Shown: piece by piece, positions 51,905-63,400 of the stretch
How the letters are laid out: each line of letters opens with the position of its first letter
How positions within the stretch are numbered: the first letter of the stretch is position 1
Source: Pyramidobacter piscolens
GTDB lineage: Bacteria > Synergistota > Synergistia > Synergistales > Dethiosulfovibrionaceae
Reading direction: 5' to 3'
DNA: 64,000 bases
NCBI GenBank assembly: GCA_004558205.1
Contig: SFDM01000004.1
Coordinates: forward strand, 68,088-132,087
Position numbers and translations under genes: made by a program
Notes under the pieces: generated by a model
The model's database searches: none
What the model was told of the DNA's origin: nothing
Seen by the model: the letters and a program-made list of their open reading frames with translations, nothing else

Positions 51905-53684
51905 ATGAAAATTTCTCTGCTCATCGCGCTCGCGGCGGCTCTGTCGATCAGTTCCGCGGCAGGCGCAGCGCAGAAGGCGCCTCTGATCCCCGTGGAGGAC
52001 TTTTTCCGCCTTCCTGAAAAGGCAAGCTTCCAGCTCTCGCCCGACGGAAAGCGCTATTCCTGGCTCGCGCCCTGGAACGGACGGCTGAACATCAACGTTG
52101 CCCAAGTGGGCAGCGCTGAAGGCACACGGATCACTTCGGCTACGGAACGCGATATCCAGGGCTACGGCTGGATCAGCAACGACCGGTTGATCTACGTTCA
52201 GGACAAGGGCGGCGACGAAAACTACCATATCTTCGCCATCTCCCCCGACGGCGGCAATCAGAAGGACATGACGCCCTTCGAGGGCGTGCGCTGCGGCATC
52301 GTAGACATTCTGGAAGAGGACGACAACCACATCCTGATCTCCATGAACAAGCGCGACAAGCGCGTCTTCGACGTGTACCGCATGGACGTGAACTCAGGCG
52401 AGCTCACGCTGGTCGCCGAAAACCCCGGCACCATCGTCGGCTGGGGCACTGACCACGACGGGAAGCTGCGCCTGGCCTACGAATACGACGGCACCACCAA
52501 CCGCGTGCTCTACCGCGCGGCCGAGCAGGATCCCTGGAAGGTGATCTTCGAAACGAACTTCCGCGACTCTGTGGATCCCGTGGGCTTTACCGCCGACAAC
52601 TCGAGGCTCTACGTCATTTCAGACCTGGGACGCGACAAGGGCGCCCTTTTCGAGTACGACCCCGCCACAGGCAAACAGGAATTGCTCTACGAGAACGACG
52701 AAGCCAGCGTGGGCGGCATCATCTGGTCGCGCCTGCGCAAAAAGCTTCTGGGCGTCACCTACTATACCGACAAATCCCAGCGCCACTACTTCGACAAAGA
52801 GGCCGAGGACTTCTACAACAAGCTCCAGGCCCAGTTCCCGGGGCTCCGCGCCGGCGTCAGCGCCATGTCGAAGGACGAAACGCGCATGATCGTCGCCGTC
52901 GGCTCTGACCGGGTGCCCGGACGGCTCTACTATTACGACAAGGCCGAGCCCGACAAATTTACGATGCTGGCCGACCTCTACCCCTGGCTTAAAGAAGAAC
53001 ATCTGCCACGGAGGCCCCGAAACCCGCGACACCTGGGGCTACGACACGGAAGCCCAGCTTCTGGCCAACCGCGGCATGGCCGTGCTCCAGGTCAACTACC
53101 GGGTGTCCACGGGCTACGGCAAGGCCTTCTGGGAGGCCGGATTCAAGCAGTGGGGGCTGAAACAGCAGGACGACATCACCGACGGCGTGAAATGGCTGAT
53201 CGATCAGGGCGTCGCCGATCCCAAACGTTTCGCCATCTATGGAGGCTCCTACGGCGGTTACGCCACGCTGATGGGCCTGATCAAGACGCCCGAGCTCTTC
53301 GCCTGCGGCGTGGACTACGTGGGCGTGAGCAGCCTTTTCACGCTCTTCGAATCCATCCCGCCCTACTGGGAACCGCTCAGAAAGCAGATGTACGAGAAGA
53401 TCGGCAACCCCGAGACCGACGCCGAGCAGTTCAAAGCCACGTCGCCCACATTCCACGCCGACAAGATCAAAGCGCCGCTGTTCATCGCCCAGGGCAAGAA
53501 CGACCCGCGCGTCGTCAAAGCCCAGTCCGACGCCATGGTGGAAGCCATGAGGCAGCGCGGCGTGGAGGTGCAGTACATGGTCAAGGACAATGAAGGCCAC
53601 GGCTTCCACAACGAGGAAAACCGCTTCGACTTCTACCGCGCCATGGATCAGTTCCTGGCCAAGCACCTCAAACTGGACCGCTGA
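51905..53684 (+). pseudogene. S9 prolyl-oligopeptidase family peptidase, frame-disrupted, copy 1
   Basis: A signal peptide (about 1-22) and a beta-propeller domain (to about residue 365) read in one frame from 51905. At about 53005, after LYPWLKEEHL, the frame shifts by one. The alpha/beta-hydrolase part continues as HGGPETRDTWGYD in another frame to 53684. S9 enzymes normally have about 45-50 residues between these points (start of the hydrolase domain), which are missing. The catalytic residues are intact: Ser in GGSYGGY, Asp in GKNDPR, His in NEGHGF. Either a real deletion with frameshift, or a gap lost in assembly. The same lesion occurs in copy 2. Confidence 0.8.
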
Positions 53685-53913
53685 TCCTTGTTTTTTGCCC
53701 ACAGATAGACATTTCCCCCTTGATGCCGCTCCTATTGCATTGTAATTTCAACATAAATACATTTGGAGTTAAGTTCTTTGCTCAGGCACAGGAGGCAAGG
53801 CTGACAACTCAGCCGCTCCCATGCAGTTTGCACCATTTCCCTGGCGCCGCTTTTGTGCTAAAATAAAATTCATTTTCAGTATCATCTCTACTTACAGAAA
53901 GGAATGATACATT

Positions 53914-55696
53914 ATGAAATTTTCTCTGATCATCGCGCTTGCGGCGGCGCTGGCGTTCAATCCGGCGGCCGGCGCGGCCCAGAAGGCGCCGCTTATTCCC
54001 ATGGAGGACTTCCTCCGACTTCCTGAAAAGACGGGCTTCAAGCTCTCGCCCGACGGCAAGCGCATCTCCTGGCTCGCGCCATGGGAGGGGCGGCAGAACG
54101 TCAACGTCGCCCTGGTCGGCAGCAAAGAGGGTAAGCGCATCACCTCCTCCAGGGAGCGCGACATCCCCAGCTGCGGCTGGATCGGCAACGGCCGTCTGAT
54201 CTACGCGCAGGACCAGGGCGGCAACGAAAACGACCATCTCTTCGTCCTCTCCGCCGACGGCGGAGACGTGAAGGACATGACGCCCTTCGAGGGCGTGCGC
54301 TGCGGCATCGTAGACATTCTGGAAGAGGACGACGACCACATCCTGATCTCCATGAACAAGCGAGACAAACGGTTCTTCGACGTGTACCGCATGGACGTGA
54401 ACTCCGGCGAGCTCTCGCTGATCGCTGAAAACCCGGGCACCATCGTCAGCTGGCGCACTGATCACGGCGGGAAACTGCGCATCGCCACAGAGTACGACGG
54501 AACCACCGCGCGCGTGCTCTACCGCGCGGCCGAACAGGATCCCTGGAAGGTGATCTTCGAGACGAACTTCCGCGACTCTGTGGATCCCGTGGGCTTTACC
54601 GCCGACAACTCGAGGCTCTACGTCATTTCAGACCTGGGACGCGACAAGGGCGCACTTTTTGAATACGACCCCGCCACAGGTAAACAGGAACTGCTTTACG
54701 AGAACGACGAGGCCGGCGTGGACGGCATCATCTGGTCGCGCCTGCACAAAAAGCTTCTGGGCGTCACCTACTACACCGACAAGCCTCAGCGCCATTACTT
54801 CGACAAGGAAGCCGGGGACTTCTACAGCATGCTTCAGGCCCAGTTCCCAGGGCTTCTAGCCGACGTCACTGCCATGTCGAAGGACGAAACGCGCATGATC
54901 GTGACAGCGGCGTCGGACCGGGTGCCCGGACGGCTCTACTATTACGACAAGGCCGAGCCCGACAAATTTACGATGCTGGCCGACCTCTACCCCTGGCTTA
55001 AAGAAGAACATCTGGGTCCACGGAGGCCCCGAAAACCGCGATACCTGGGGCTACCAGGCGCAAGTCCAGCTTCAGGCTAATCGAGGCATGGCCGTGCTTC
55101 AGGTCAACTACCGGGTGTCCACGGGCTACGGCAAGGCCTTCTGGGAGGCCGGATTCAAGCAGTGGGGGCTGAAGCAGCAGGACGACATCACCGACGGCGT
55201 GAAATGGCTGATCGATCAGGGCGTCGCCGATCCCAAACGTTTCGCCATCTATGGAGGCTCCTACGGCGGCTACGCCACGCTGATGGGCCTGATCAAGACG
55301 CCCGAGCTCTTCGCCTGCGGCGTGGACTACGTGGGCGTGAGCAATATCTTCGCGTTCTCTGAATCCATCCCTCCCTACTGGGAACCCGAGAGAAAGCGAA
55401 TGTACGAGACGGTCGGCAACCCCGAGACCGACGCCGAGCAGCTCAAGGCCACGTCGCCCACGTTCCACGCCGACAGGATCAAAGCGCCGCTGTTCATCGC
55501 CCAGGGCAAGAACGACCCGCGGGTCGTCAAAGCCCACTCCGACGCCATGGTGGAAGCCATGAGAAAGCGCGGCGTCACGGTACAGTACATGGTGAAGGAC
55601 AACGAAGGTCACGGCTTCCACAACGAGGAGAACCGCATCGACTTCTACCGCGCCATGGATCAGTTCCTGGCGGAACACCTCAAACTGGACCGCTGA
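53914..55696 (+). pseudogene. S9 prolyl-oligopeptidase family peptidase, frame-disrupted, copy 2
   Basis: A tandem paralogue of the gene at 51905 with closely similar upstream sequence (ACAGAAAGGAATGAT before both ATGs). The N-terminal frame runs to a stop at 55080; the hydrolase frame resumes as VHGGPENRDTWGY at about 55017 and continues to 55696. The break follows the same KEEHL residues as in copy 1 and the frame change is the same, but three more bases are present at the joint. Catalytic Ser, Asp and His motifs are intact. The two copies are nearly identical around the joint and diverge elsewhere. Confidence 0.8.
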
Positions 55697-55713
55697 CCTT
55701 CGTTTCGCCCACA

Positions 55714-55774
55714 GATAAAAAGAGAGCGCAGGAACTTCCGCATTTTACGGAAGTCCCTGCGCTCTCTTTTTATC
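55714..55774. terminator. Bidirectional terminator after the S9 genes
   Basis: GATAAAAAGAGAGCGCAGG (55714-55732) pairs perfectly with 55756-55774. An inner ACTTCCG/CGGAAGT stem is offset by one bulged base. T-runs on both sides. Confidence 0.9.
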
Positions 55775-55931
55775 ACCGCAGAGGCGATTTCTCACTGAAA
55801 ATTTCAGCCCATTGCGGCTAGAATATTCAGCCTCAAGAAAAAAACATTCTCCCAATCCTTGGTCCCAAACCCCGAAGGACCGGGCAGCCCATTCAAACGA
55901 CAAGAAGGCCTTTGAACGTATCGGCGGAAAA

Positions 55932-56372
55932 TTATCCTTTCCGTTTCAGGCAGACCATATGGACAAGCTGCTTCCCGTCTTCAAACATCGGAGGGTCGTA
56001 GTTGTCCGTGAAAAAGCTTCTTATTCGATGTGACTCCCTGAAGCCGCATTTCCGATAAAAGTCGAGCGCGGAAGGAACGCCGCCAGTTCCGACAAGCATG
56101 GCGTCACAATCGGAGTAATGGCTCAACAGAAAATCTATCAGCCTTTTTCCATAGCCCTTTCGCTGACAGTCCGGCGCGACCGCGATATTTTTAAGCTCAT
56201 ACACGCCGTCCGCCTCTTTAGTAACCACGTATTCGACTTTGACCCCATCGTCGTCCAGAACAAACATTTCGCCGCGCTCAAGGTACTTGTCTATCATGCT
56301 TTCCTGTTCGTCGGCCAGCAACAGCAAGCCGAGATAGACTTTCTTGTCCTTTGCCGCTTTCCGTATATTCAC
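55932..56372 (-). CDS. GNAT-family N-acetyltransferase
   Basis: 146 residues. The acetyl-CoA-binding motif A reads PDCQRKGYGKRLIDFL near 80, preceded by the beta-strand YELKNIAV. YRKCGFRESHRIRSFF near 120 is motif B. The closest known shape is the YjaB/PhnO-like group acting on small molecules; the acceptor is unknown. The gene is a little poorer in GC than its neighbours. Confidence 0.87.
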   Translation of the reverse strand: MNIRKAAKDKKVYLGLLLLADEQESMIDKYLERGEMFVLDDDGVKVEYVVTKEADGVYELKNIAVAPDCQRKGYGKRLIDFLLSHYSDCDAMLVGTGGVPSALDFYRKCGFRESHRIRSFFTDNYDPPMFEDGKQLVHMVCLKRKG

Positions 56373-56437
56373 AGACGGACACCTTCACAACCCCAGATTG
56401 GCCTTCGGCTTTCAATGTACAATAAAACACAAAATAA

Positions 56438-56488
56438 AAAAACAAGCGCCGAACCCTTCTTGCCGAAGGATTCGGCGCTTGCCGTTTT
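56438..56488. terminator. Bidirectional terminator
   Basis: AAGCGCCGAA (56444-56453) pairs with TTCGGCGCTT (56471-56480), with an inner CCTTC/GAAGG stem. A seven-base T-run follows on each strand (with two to four bases between on the plus side). It ends the dikinase-like unit. Confidence 0.85.
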
Positions 56489-56495
56489 TTTAGGC

Positions 56496-58283
56496 CTACC
56501 GGTCGTCCACAGCCCATGAGGGAGCGGTTCTCTGGTCGCCTTTTGAGCCGTCCCAGCTGTTGTCCACGATGACGGCCTGGTTCGCAGAGGTCTCCATGTA
56601 GGCCGAGAAGTCGCCGCGGTAAATCCGGACCGCGGGGTCGGCGGTGGGCTCCCAGGGGTGGTTTTCAAACCAGCGTTCGTCAAACAGGTTCTCGGGCTCG
56701 CCGTCGAAAACGGGCATGTAGAGCACGTTGTCGATCTCCAGGTCGGAGAAGAAATGGGTGCCGTAGGACAGTTCGGGCATGAAGCCCAGCTTGGGGATGC
56801 CCAGCTCCACCATACAGCGGCAGTTGGTCAGCTCGTTGTACTGCACGGGCACGCCCAGCACGGGATTGCTGGAGCCGATCCGCCCCGGCGACACCAGGAT
56901 ATAGGGCTCGCCCAGCCGCTCGTTCACCTGGCCTATGGTGCGGGCCACGGCGTGGAAGTCGGGGCTCAGGTAATAGGCAGCGTTGTCCACGTACACCAGC
57001 GCCTTGACCTTTTCAAGGCGTCCCTGGGTGAACATGCGGTCGGTTTTGAGGATCACCCGCCGGTCCGTCAAGTCGGGCAGGCCGTCGCCGCCCACGGAAC
57101 CGTTCCAGAAGGGGCGGGACTGCAGAAGGTAGAACTGCCCCGGCAGGGGCTCGCAGGAGAACTCCACGTCGGCCGCGATGCCCATGGCATTTTCCAGGAG
57201 CGCCAGCATCTTCTTCATGCGCTCGTAGAAGCCGGGGTACCTGCGCGGAAAGTTCTCAAAGGTGAAGCACACCTTCGACAGGGGCTGCATGGTCATCATG
57301 TTCTTCATCAGCGGCGAAAAGGAGCCGTGGTCGTCGTCGTAGCTGTAAAGCTGAGCGTAGGCGTCGAAGTCCGGGTGGTAATCGATGAGCTGGCGCCAGC
57401 ACTTTTTGATGTCCAGCGTGGTGATTTCGCCGGGAACGTTCCGGGCCAGCACGTGAAAGCTTTCCTGGGCGTGGAAGGCGATCTTGTCGGGGTTCTGCCC
57501 CTCGGGACGCAGGCGCGGATTGGTCAGCGACAGGGTGCGCGCGTAGCCCCGCTTGGTGCTCATGGTGGGCAGCCCGAAGACCAGCCTCAGCACGCCGTCC
57601 TCCTGCTTCACCCGGGGGCTCCAGCGGCGGAAGTTGCGAGAATAGCCCACGCCGCCCACGGTGGGGTAGTAATACTCGCCGCGCCAGGTGCCCACGATGC
57701 GCATCAGCATGATCCCCATGTCGTCGTCGGGCAGGCCGTGCCGCTTGCGATAGCTCACCGCCTTGGGGAAGTAGGTGCAGGCGTAGATCCGGCGTATCTC
57801 GCCCTCCACGCGGCGCACGCGTTCCTCCAGGCTCCCCTCGTTGTTGCCAAAGAAGGTGGTCATGTACTTTCCGGCAAAGGAATATTTCAGCGAATCTTCC
57901 AGGACGCTGCTGCTGCGGATGACCACGGGATCGCTCACGGCGCTCAGGAAGCGGCGCACCGTCTCGGTAAGCGCCGCCGGCATGGGCACGGCGTTGAAGG
58001 CCGCCAGCAGTTCATCGGGCTCGCCCCGTTGGATCAATAGTTCCAGACGGGGCACCGACTCGAGAAATTGATGAAAAAGCTCCACGCTGAAATAGACCGA
58101 CTGGGGGATCTGCGTGGACTGAAGCTGAGAATCGCCGCTCTCGCGGAGCTTCCGCAGCGCGAACAAAAGCGACCTTCCTTTGCCGCCGATGGCGCCGCGG
58201 CCGCAGATCAACGGGGCAAACTCGGGATCGTCCTGAGGCTGCCACGCAAAATATTCCCGCTGTATCTTCTCTGGCGCAGTCAT
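56496..58283 (-). CDS. PEP/pyruvate-binding (PPDK N-terminal domain) protein, second of a pair
   Basis: About 595 residues. GGKGRSLLFALRKL and RSSSVLEDSLKYSFAGKY are the ATP-grasp motifs of pyruvate phosphate dikinase and PEP synthase. No phosphohistidine domain or PEP-binding barrel follows, so it cannot be a complete dikinase. The C-terminal 180 residues (SPGRIGSSNPVLGVPVQYNEL) are shared with its neighbour. The ATG at 58283 has GAGGGG 7 bases upstream; an earlier ATG overlaps the preceding stop. It may phosphorylate another acceptor. Confidence 0.8.
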   Translation of the reverse strand: MTAPEKIQREYFAWQPQDDPEFAPLICGRGAIGGKGRSLLFALRKLRESGDSQLQSTQIPQSVYFSVELFHQFLESVPRLELLIQRGEPDELLAAFNAVPMPAALTETVRRFLSAVSDPVVIRSSSVLEDSLKYSFAGKYMTTFFGNNEGSLEERVRRVEGEIRRIYACTYFPKAVSYRKRHGLPDDDMGIMLMRIVGTWRGEYYYPTVGGVGYSRNFRRWSPRVKQEDGVLRLVFGLPTMSTKRGYARTLSLTNPRLRPEGQNPDKIAFHAQESFHVLARNVPGEITTLDIKKCWRQLIDYHPDFDAYAQLYSYDDDHGSFSPLMKNMMTMQPLSKVCFTFENFPRRYPGFYERMKKMLALLENAMGIAADVEFSCEPLPGQFYLLQSRPFWNGSVGGDGLPDLTDRRVILKTDRMFTQGRLEKVKALVYVDNAAYYLSPDFHAVARTIGQVNERLGEPYILVSPGRIGSSNPVLGVPVQYNELTNCRCMVELGIPKLGFMPELSYGTHFFSDLEIDNVLYMPVFDGEPENLFDERWFENHPWEPTADPAVRIYRGDFSAYMETSANQAVIVDNSWDGSKGDQRTAPSWAVDDR

Positions 58284-58297
58284 GGTGATCCCCTCTC

Positions 58298-60013
58298 TCA
58301 TGTTTTATCGACGACCACGCCGGTCTCGCTGTCCCCGTCGAGGAGCACGTCGAAACGTCCTTCATAGTGCCTGACCGCCCGATGGTCGGCAGCGGTCCAG
58401 GGGTGGCTCTCAAACCATTCCCGATTGTACAGGTTGTTTCGCTCTCCGTCAAAGACGGGCAGATAGAGGATGTTGTCGCAGTCCAGATCCAGGAAAAAAT
58501 GCGTCCCGTAAGACAGCTCGGGGGCCATGCCTTTGTTTTTGATTCCCAGCTCGATCAGGCAGCCCGCGTTGGACAGTTCGTTGTAGCGCACGGGCACGCC
58601 CAGCACTGGATTCGAGCTTCCCCAGCGCCCCGGCCCCACGAGGATATAACGTTCGCCGTCGAGCTTCATGTTCAGTTCGCCCACAGCGCGGGCGATCTCG
58701 CTAAAGTCGGGCGTCTTGCCGTAGAGCTCTGGGTCGACGTAGACCAGGTGCCGGACGTTTTCAAGCCGTCCGTTGGCCACCATGCGGTCGCCCCGCAGAA
58801 GCAGCTTCTGCGGCGGCGCGTCGGGGATCTCCACGCGGCCGCGGTCGTCATAGACCGACAGAGGCCGCAGCTGCACCAGAGTAAACCGGCGTTCGTCGGT
58901 CTCGTAGGTGAACTCCATGTCGGCGGGCAGCCTCAGCTCCGACTCGAACAGGGGCAGAAGCTTCTGGATCCTCTGGAACAGGTCGGGGCAGCGCCGCGGC
59001 AGGTTGTCGAAGGTGAACACGGGGCGCGGATGGTCCATGTTCGCCGTGTTGGCCATCAGGCCGTAGAACATGTCGCCGTCGTACCACTGAAGGTAAGCCT
59101 GGGCGCCGCGGTGGTTCCGCATGACGGTTTTGACGGTACGCCCCACGTGAGCCGACGTAAAAACCTTCTCCTCAAGATCCACGAAGTCGTAGTTCTCCTG
59201 AGAGTGGGTCACGATCTGCGCAGGGCTGTTGCCCTCGAAGCGCAGATTGGGGTTGGAAAGGTAGAAAGTGCGCGCGTAGGCCCGGTCCACGGTGCGCGTG
59301 CCCAGGCCGAAACAGACCCGCGCCACGCCGTCTTCCTTCCGGATCTTCGGCGAGGGGCGGCGGAAGACTTTGGAGAAAGCCACACCCGCCAGTTCGGGAT
59401 AGAACAGCGTTCCCCGGACCTGCCCGGACAGAGGCTGGATGAGCACGCACATGCGCTCGCCGCCCCATTGGATGCCGTGCTTGCGTTTGTACTCCCGCGC
59501 GGCGGCGTTGTAGGAGGAAGCGTAGACCCGCTTCACGGCGTTTTCAAGCTCGGCGCGGCGCTGGGCGCGGCCGCCGCAGTTGGCGATGAAACAGGTCGCG
59601 TACTTGCCGGCAAAGGACAGGTTCACGTCGTCCTCCAAAATCGACGACGAACGCACCGACATGGGGACTCTGATGGCGTCCAGAATCCGTTCAAGCGGCC
59701 CGTCGAGGCTGCTGGGCAGCTTCGCATCCATGCAAAGCTTTTCGAGCACCGGCGCGTCGCTGTAGGCGCGCAGGAACTCCAGCTTTTCCCACAGGCCGTT
59801 CTGCTCCATGTACTCGTTGAAGACCGACGTGCAAATCACGTAGGACTGGTCGGGAAGATGGACCTCCTCCAGCATGCCGTTCTTTTCAAGGACGGCATGG
59901 GCAAAGCTCAGCCCCTTGGCCTTGCCGCCGACTTGGCCGCTGCCTATCAGCCAGCCTCTGTCCTTATAGAAGGGTGTTGGATCAAAACTCCTGTAAAAAT
60001 CGCCGTATTCCAT
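58298..60013 (-). CDS. PEP/pyruvate-binding (PPDK N-terminal domain) protein, first of a pair
   Basis: About 571 residues, paralogous along its whole length to the protein at 56496. VGGKAKGLSFAHAVL and RSSSILEDDVNLSFAGKY are the nucleotide-binding motifs; VGPGRWGSSNPVLGVPVRYN and ELSYGTHFFLDLD mark the shared C-terminal part. The start at 60013 follows GGGAGG; the frame is open to 60319 but without a ribosome site. Like its neighbour it lacks the swivelling His and PEP domains. Substrate unknown. Confidence 0.8.
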   Translation of the reverse strand: MEYGDFYRSFDPTPFYKDRGWLIGSGQVGGKAKGLSFAHAVLEKNGMLEEVHLPDQSYVICTSVFNEYMEQNGLWEKLEFLRAYSDAPVLEKLCMDAKLPSSLDGPLERILDAIRVPMSVRSSSILEDDVNLSFAGKYATCFIANCGGRAQRRAELENAVKRVYASSYNAAAREYKRKHGIQWGGERMCVLIQPLSGQVRGTLFYPELAGVAFSKVFRRPSPKIRKEDGVARVCFGLGTRTVDRAYARTFYLSNPNLRFEGNSPAQIVTHSQENYDFVDLEEKVFTSAHVGRTVKTVMRNHRGAQAYLQWYDGDMFYGLMANTANMDHPRPVFTFDNLPRRCPDLFQRIQKLLPLFESELRLPADMEFTYETDERRFTLVQLRPLSVYDDRGRVEIPDAPPQKLLLRGDRMVANGRLENVRHLVYVDPELYGKTPDFSEIARAVGELNMKLDGERYILVGPGRWGSSNPVLGVPVRYNELSNAGCLIELGIKNKGMAPELSYGTHFFLDLDCDNILYLPVFDGERNNLYNREWFESHPWTAADHRAVRHYEGRFDVLLDGDSETGVVVDKT

Positions 60014-60120
60014 TCGATTGCGCCTCCCGCCACAAAAGTTGATAAGACGCGCCGCCGGCAAAATAGCCGGGCGCCACGCAAAAAACAACCTGAAGAAAGC
60101 TCTACCTGAACGATGTCCAT
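59947..60120 (-). CDS. Possible 57-residue leader ORF
   Basis: An ATG at 60120 has AAGGAG 7 bases upstream, directly after a candidate promoter. The frame runs 57 codons and ends inside the first dikinase-like gene in another phase. The product has no recognisable feature. It may be chance, or a leader whose translation affects the downstream start. Confidence 0.22.
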   Translation of the reverse strand: MDIVQVELSSGCFLRGARLFCRRRVLSTFVAGGAIEWNTAIFTGVLIQHPSIRTEAG

Positions 60121-60136
60121 TTTTCAACTCCTTCAA

Positions 60137-60165
60137 ATGATATACTTTACGTTTATTCCTTACAA
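60137..60165 (-). promoter_or_regulatory. Candidate promoter of the dikinase-like pair
   Basis: Minus strand TTGTAA (60160-60165), 17 bases, TATCAT (60137-60142). The rest of the 435-base gap up to the sensor-kinase gene is AT-rich and shows nothing else I can name. Confidence 0.5.
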
Positions 60166-60448
60166 GTACTAAATGCAATTTATAGCAAAAGCAACTTAAG
60201 TTTTTCTTTTTTAGGATAAGACACTCGGTGCCATCTGCCCGCGGCTCCCTGGCAAATGGGAGAAAATCCTTTCCGGTTTTATTGCTTTTATCTCCTGATG
60301 CGAGTAGAATACATCTCATTGGATTTTAATATTTTTTATCTTCATGGCCTTTTGACGTGAAAAAGGTTCATAAAAAAGGAATATGCCGGCAAGGAAGCGC
60401 GAAACCGCCGCGCCCGGCGCGGGGAAAACAGAAGAAAGGGTGAGAATC

Positions 60449-63400
60449 ATGCGAGGCTCGCTCACAGGGAAAATAAGCGCCCTTTTGGCGGCGCTGCTGC
60501 TGTCCTCCGCCACGGCAGCCTCCGGCTTCACTCAGGACAAAAAGGACGCCCGGCCTCCTCTAATCCTGTTTCTGAGCTCCTACGCCTACAACTGGGACAG
60601 CGTGCCCAAACAGCTGGATGGATTTCGTGAGGCTATCGGCAGCACAGCCAACGTGGACTACATGTTTATGAACACCAAAACCGACGCCTACGAAACCGCC
60701 GCGGAAGAGGCCCGCAGAAAGATAGGGGCGGCTGTGGCGGCGCAGACCAAATACGACGTCGTCATACTGGGCGACGACGCGGCGCTGGACTTCGCCGTAG
60801 AATACCGGGAGGAGCTTTTTTCAGGCGTGCCGCTGGTTTTCGAGGGTATTAACTCACTTGAAAAGGGCTACGCCGCCGCGGCCGCAGACCCGCTCATGAC
60901 GGGCGTCGTCGAGGCCTTTCCAATCCGCGAAACCCTGGCGCTGGCCCGGCGCCTCCGCCCCAAGGCAACGCGCGTCCTGGCCATCTCCGATTCGTCGGAG
61001 TCGGGGCGCGGTTCCACCGCGCAGTTTTTCGCCTGTATAAAGGACGAACCCCATCTCGACTTCGAGGCGCTGGACGTCATGACCATGACGAAGCGTGAAC
61101 TTGCCGACAGGGTCAGATCCTGCGACAGCGACGTCATCCTGCTGTTTCTGATGATGACAAGAGACGCCGAAGGCAGCCTCTACTCCAACCTCAGCGCGGC
61201 GGAATTTCTCGCGCCCATCGCCCAAACTCCCATCTTCAAGGCCGACGAGCTGGGCATCGGCTACGGGATGTTGGGCGGCCAGGTGATCCTGTACAGCGAA
61301 ATGGCGTCCATCGCCGGCCGCATGGCCCTGAAAATTTTGAATGGCGTCCCCGTTTCCGCCATCCCCGTGGAGACCGCGCCCATGCACGGCTATTTCGACT
61401 ACGAGCAGGCGCAGCGTTTCGGCCTCAGCGTTTCGGACTTCCCTGAAGGTTCGCTGTTTATCAACAAAGCGCCCACCTACTGGGAAACCCATAAACAAGC
61501 CTTGATCCCCAGCGCGCTGGTCTCGCTGCTCCTCCTGCTCATCGTCATTTTTGCGGTGCTGCTGCGGAAAAAAGACCAGCGGTATATCAGGGAGCTCGAC
61601 GAGAAGGACGCCATGCTGAGCAGCCTGGTCAAAAACATCCCGGGCGGCATCGCCATCTACAAGATAGGGAAACAGATCAGATCGGTCTACTTCAGCGAAG
61701 GCGTAGCCTCCCTCAGCGGCAGGACTTCCGACGAGGCCAGAGCCTGGGGGCAGGGCGATCTTCTGGAAAACACGATCCACCAGGACGATCTCGCCCGCGC
61801 ACGCGCCGCCGTCTATGACGCGGTGCCTAAAGGCCTTCCGGTGGAATTCACCTACAGGATGAAGCACAAAAACGGCAGCTACGTATGGGTGCAGGTTTCA
61901 GCCGTCAAAATAAGCGAAGACGAGGGCTGTCCGCTGTACTATGCCGTCTATACCAAGCTGCCCGATGAGGCGGAACTTTACAAGCGCATCACTGACGATT
62001 CTTCCACGGGCGTCTTCGTGTGCGACGTCGACAGCTGCAAGCTGATCTACGCCAACGAGGCCGTCCTGTCCCTTCTCGGAAGCGGAGGCAATTACAAGGG
62101 AAGACGATGCTACGAATTCCTCCTGGGCAGAAAAACGCCCTGCGAGCACTGCCACATTTCGCAGCTTACCGGCAACCAGTGCCTGACCAAGGAGTTCTAC
62201 CTCGCCGACCGCGACCTGTGCTTCATCGTGCGCGGAAAGCTGGCGAACGCTTACGGACGCCCAGTCCACATCGAGTACGTCACCGACATATCGGACATCA
62301 ACAGGGAAAAAAGGCGCCAACAGGGACGGCTGGAAGCGGCCATGCAGGGAGCCCAGGCCGCCGACCGGGCGAAGAGCGACTTTCTCTCCCGCATGAGCCA
62401 CGACATGCGCACCCCCATGAACGCCATTATAGGACTGACTGAACTGGCGCGGGACTCCCTGTCTCAGCGCGAGGTCGTGAAGGATTACCTCGAAAAGATC
62501 GACAGCTCGGCCAAATTCCTTTTGAGACTCATCAACGACTGCCTCGACATGGAGAAAATCGCCAACGGCAAACTGGAACTGCACCCCGCGCCCTACCGAT
62601 ACGATGATTTCATGAAGACCATGCGCATCATGATCGCGCCGCTGTGCACGCAGAAAGGCATCACCCTCAAAATCTTTGAAAAGCGGAACGCGCCGGCCCT
62701 GTTCCTGGACAGAATCCGTTTTGAGCAGATCTTTTTCAACCTGCTCAGCAACGCAGTCAAGTTCACGCCCAGGGGCGGCACGGTGGAGCTGCTGTGCCGG
62801 AATGAATCCTTCCATAAAGGCATCCTGACCTGCGACTTCGTGGTGCGGGACACCGGCATCGGCATCAGCGAAGAGTTTCAGGCCAAGATGTTCAAGCCCT
62901 TCGAGCAGGAATCTTCCTGCACCTCCATGAATCTGCAAGGCACGGGACTGGGTTTGTCCATCGTCAAAAGCGTGGTGGACCTGATGGGCGGGACGCTGAC
63001 GGTCAAAAGCGCTCCGGGGGCCGGCACGGAAATAACCCTGCGCTTGAGCGTCCCCGTCGCGGACGGCGGCGCGGCCTCCTCATCAAGCCTGCAGAGGCCG
63101 GCAGCGAGGGAGCTCCTAACGGGAAAGAGAATCCTGCTGGTAGAGGATCACCCGCTGAATCAGCTGGTCGCGAAAAAAATGCTGGAAAGCGCCGGCGCTT
63201 CCGTAGTTTGCGCTGAAAACGGCAGGAAAGGACTGGATGCCTTCGAGGCGTCGCCGCCGCAATTTTTCAGCGCTATTTTAATGGATATCCTGATGCCCGT
63301 CATGACCGGCATGGAAGCGGCCCGGGCCATTCGATCGCTGCCAAGGGAGGACGCCCGCCAGGTTCCCATCATCGCCATGACGGCCAACGCCTTCGACGAA

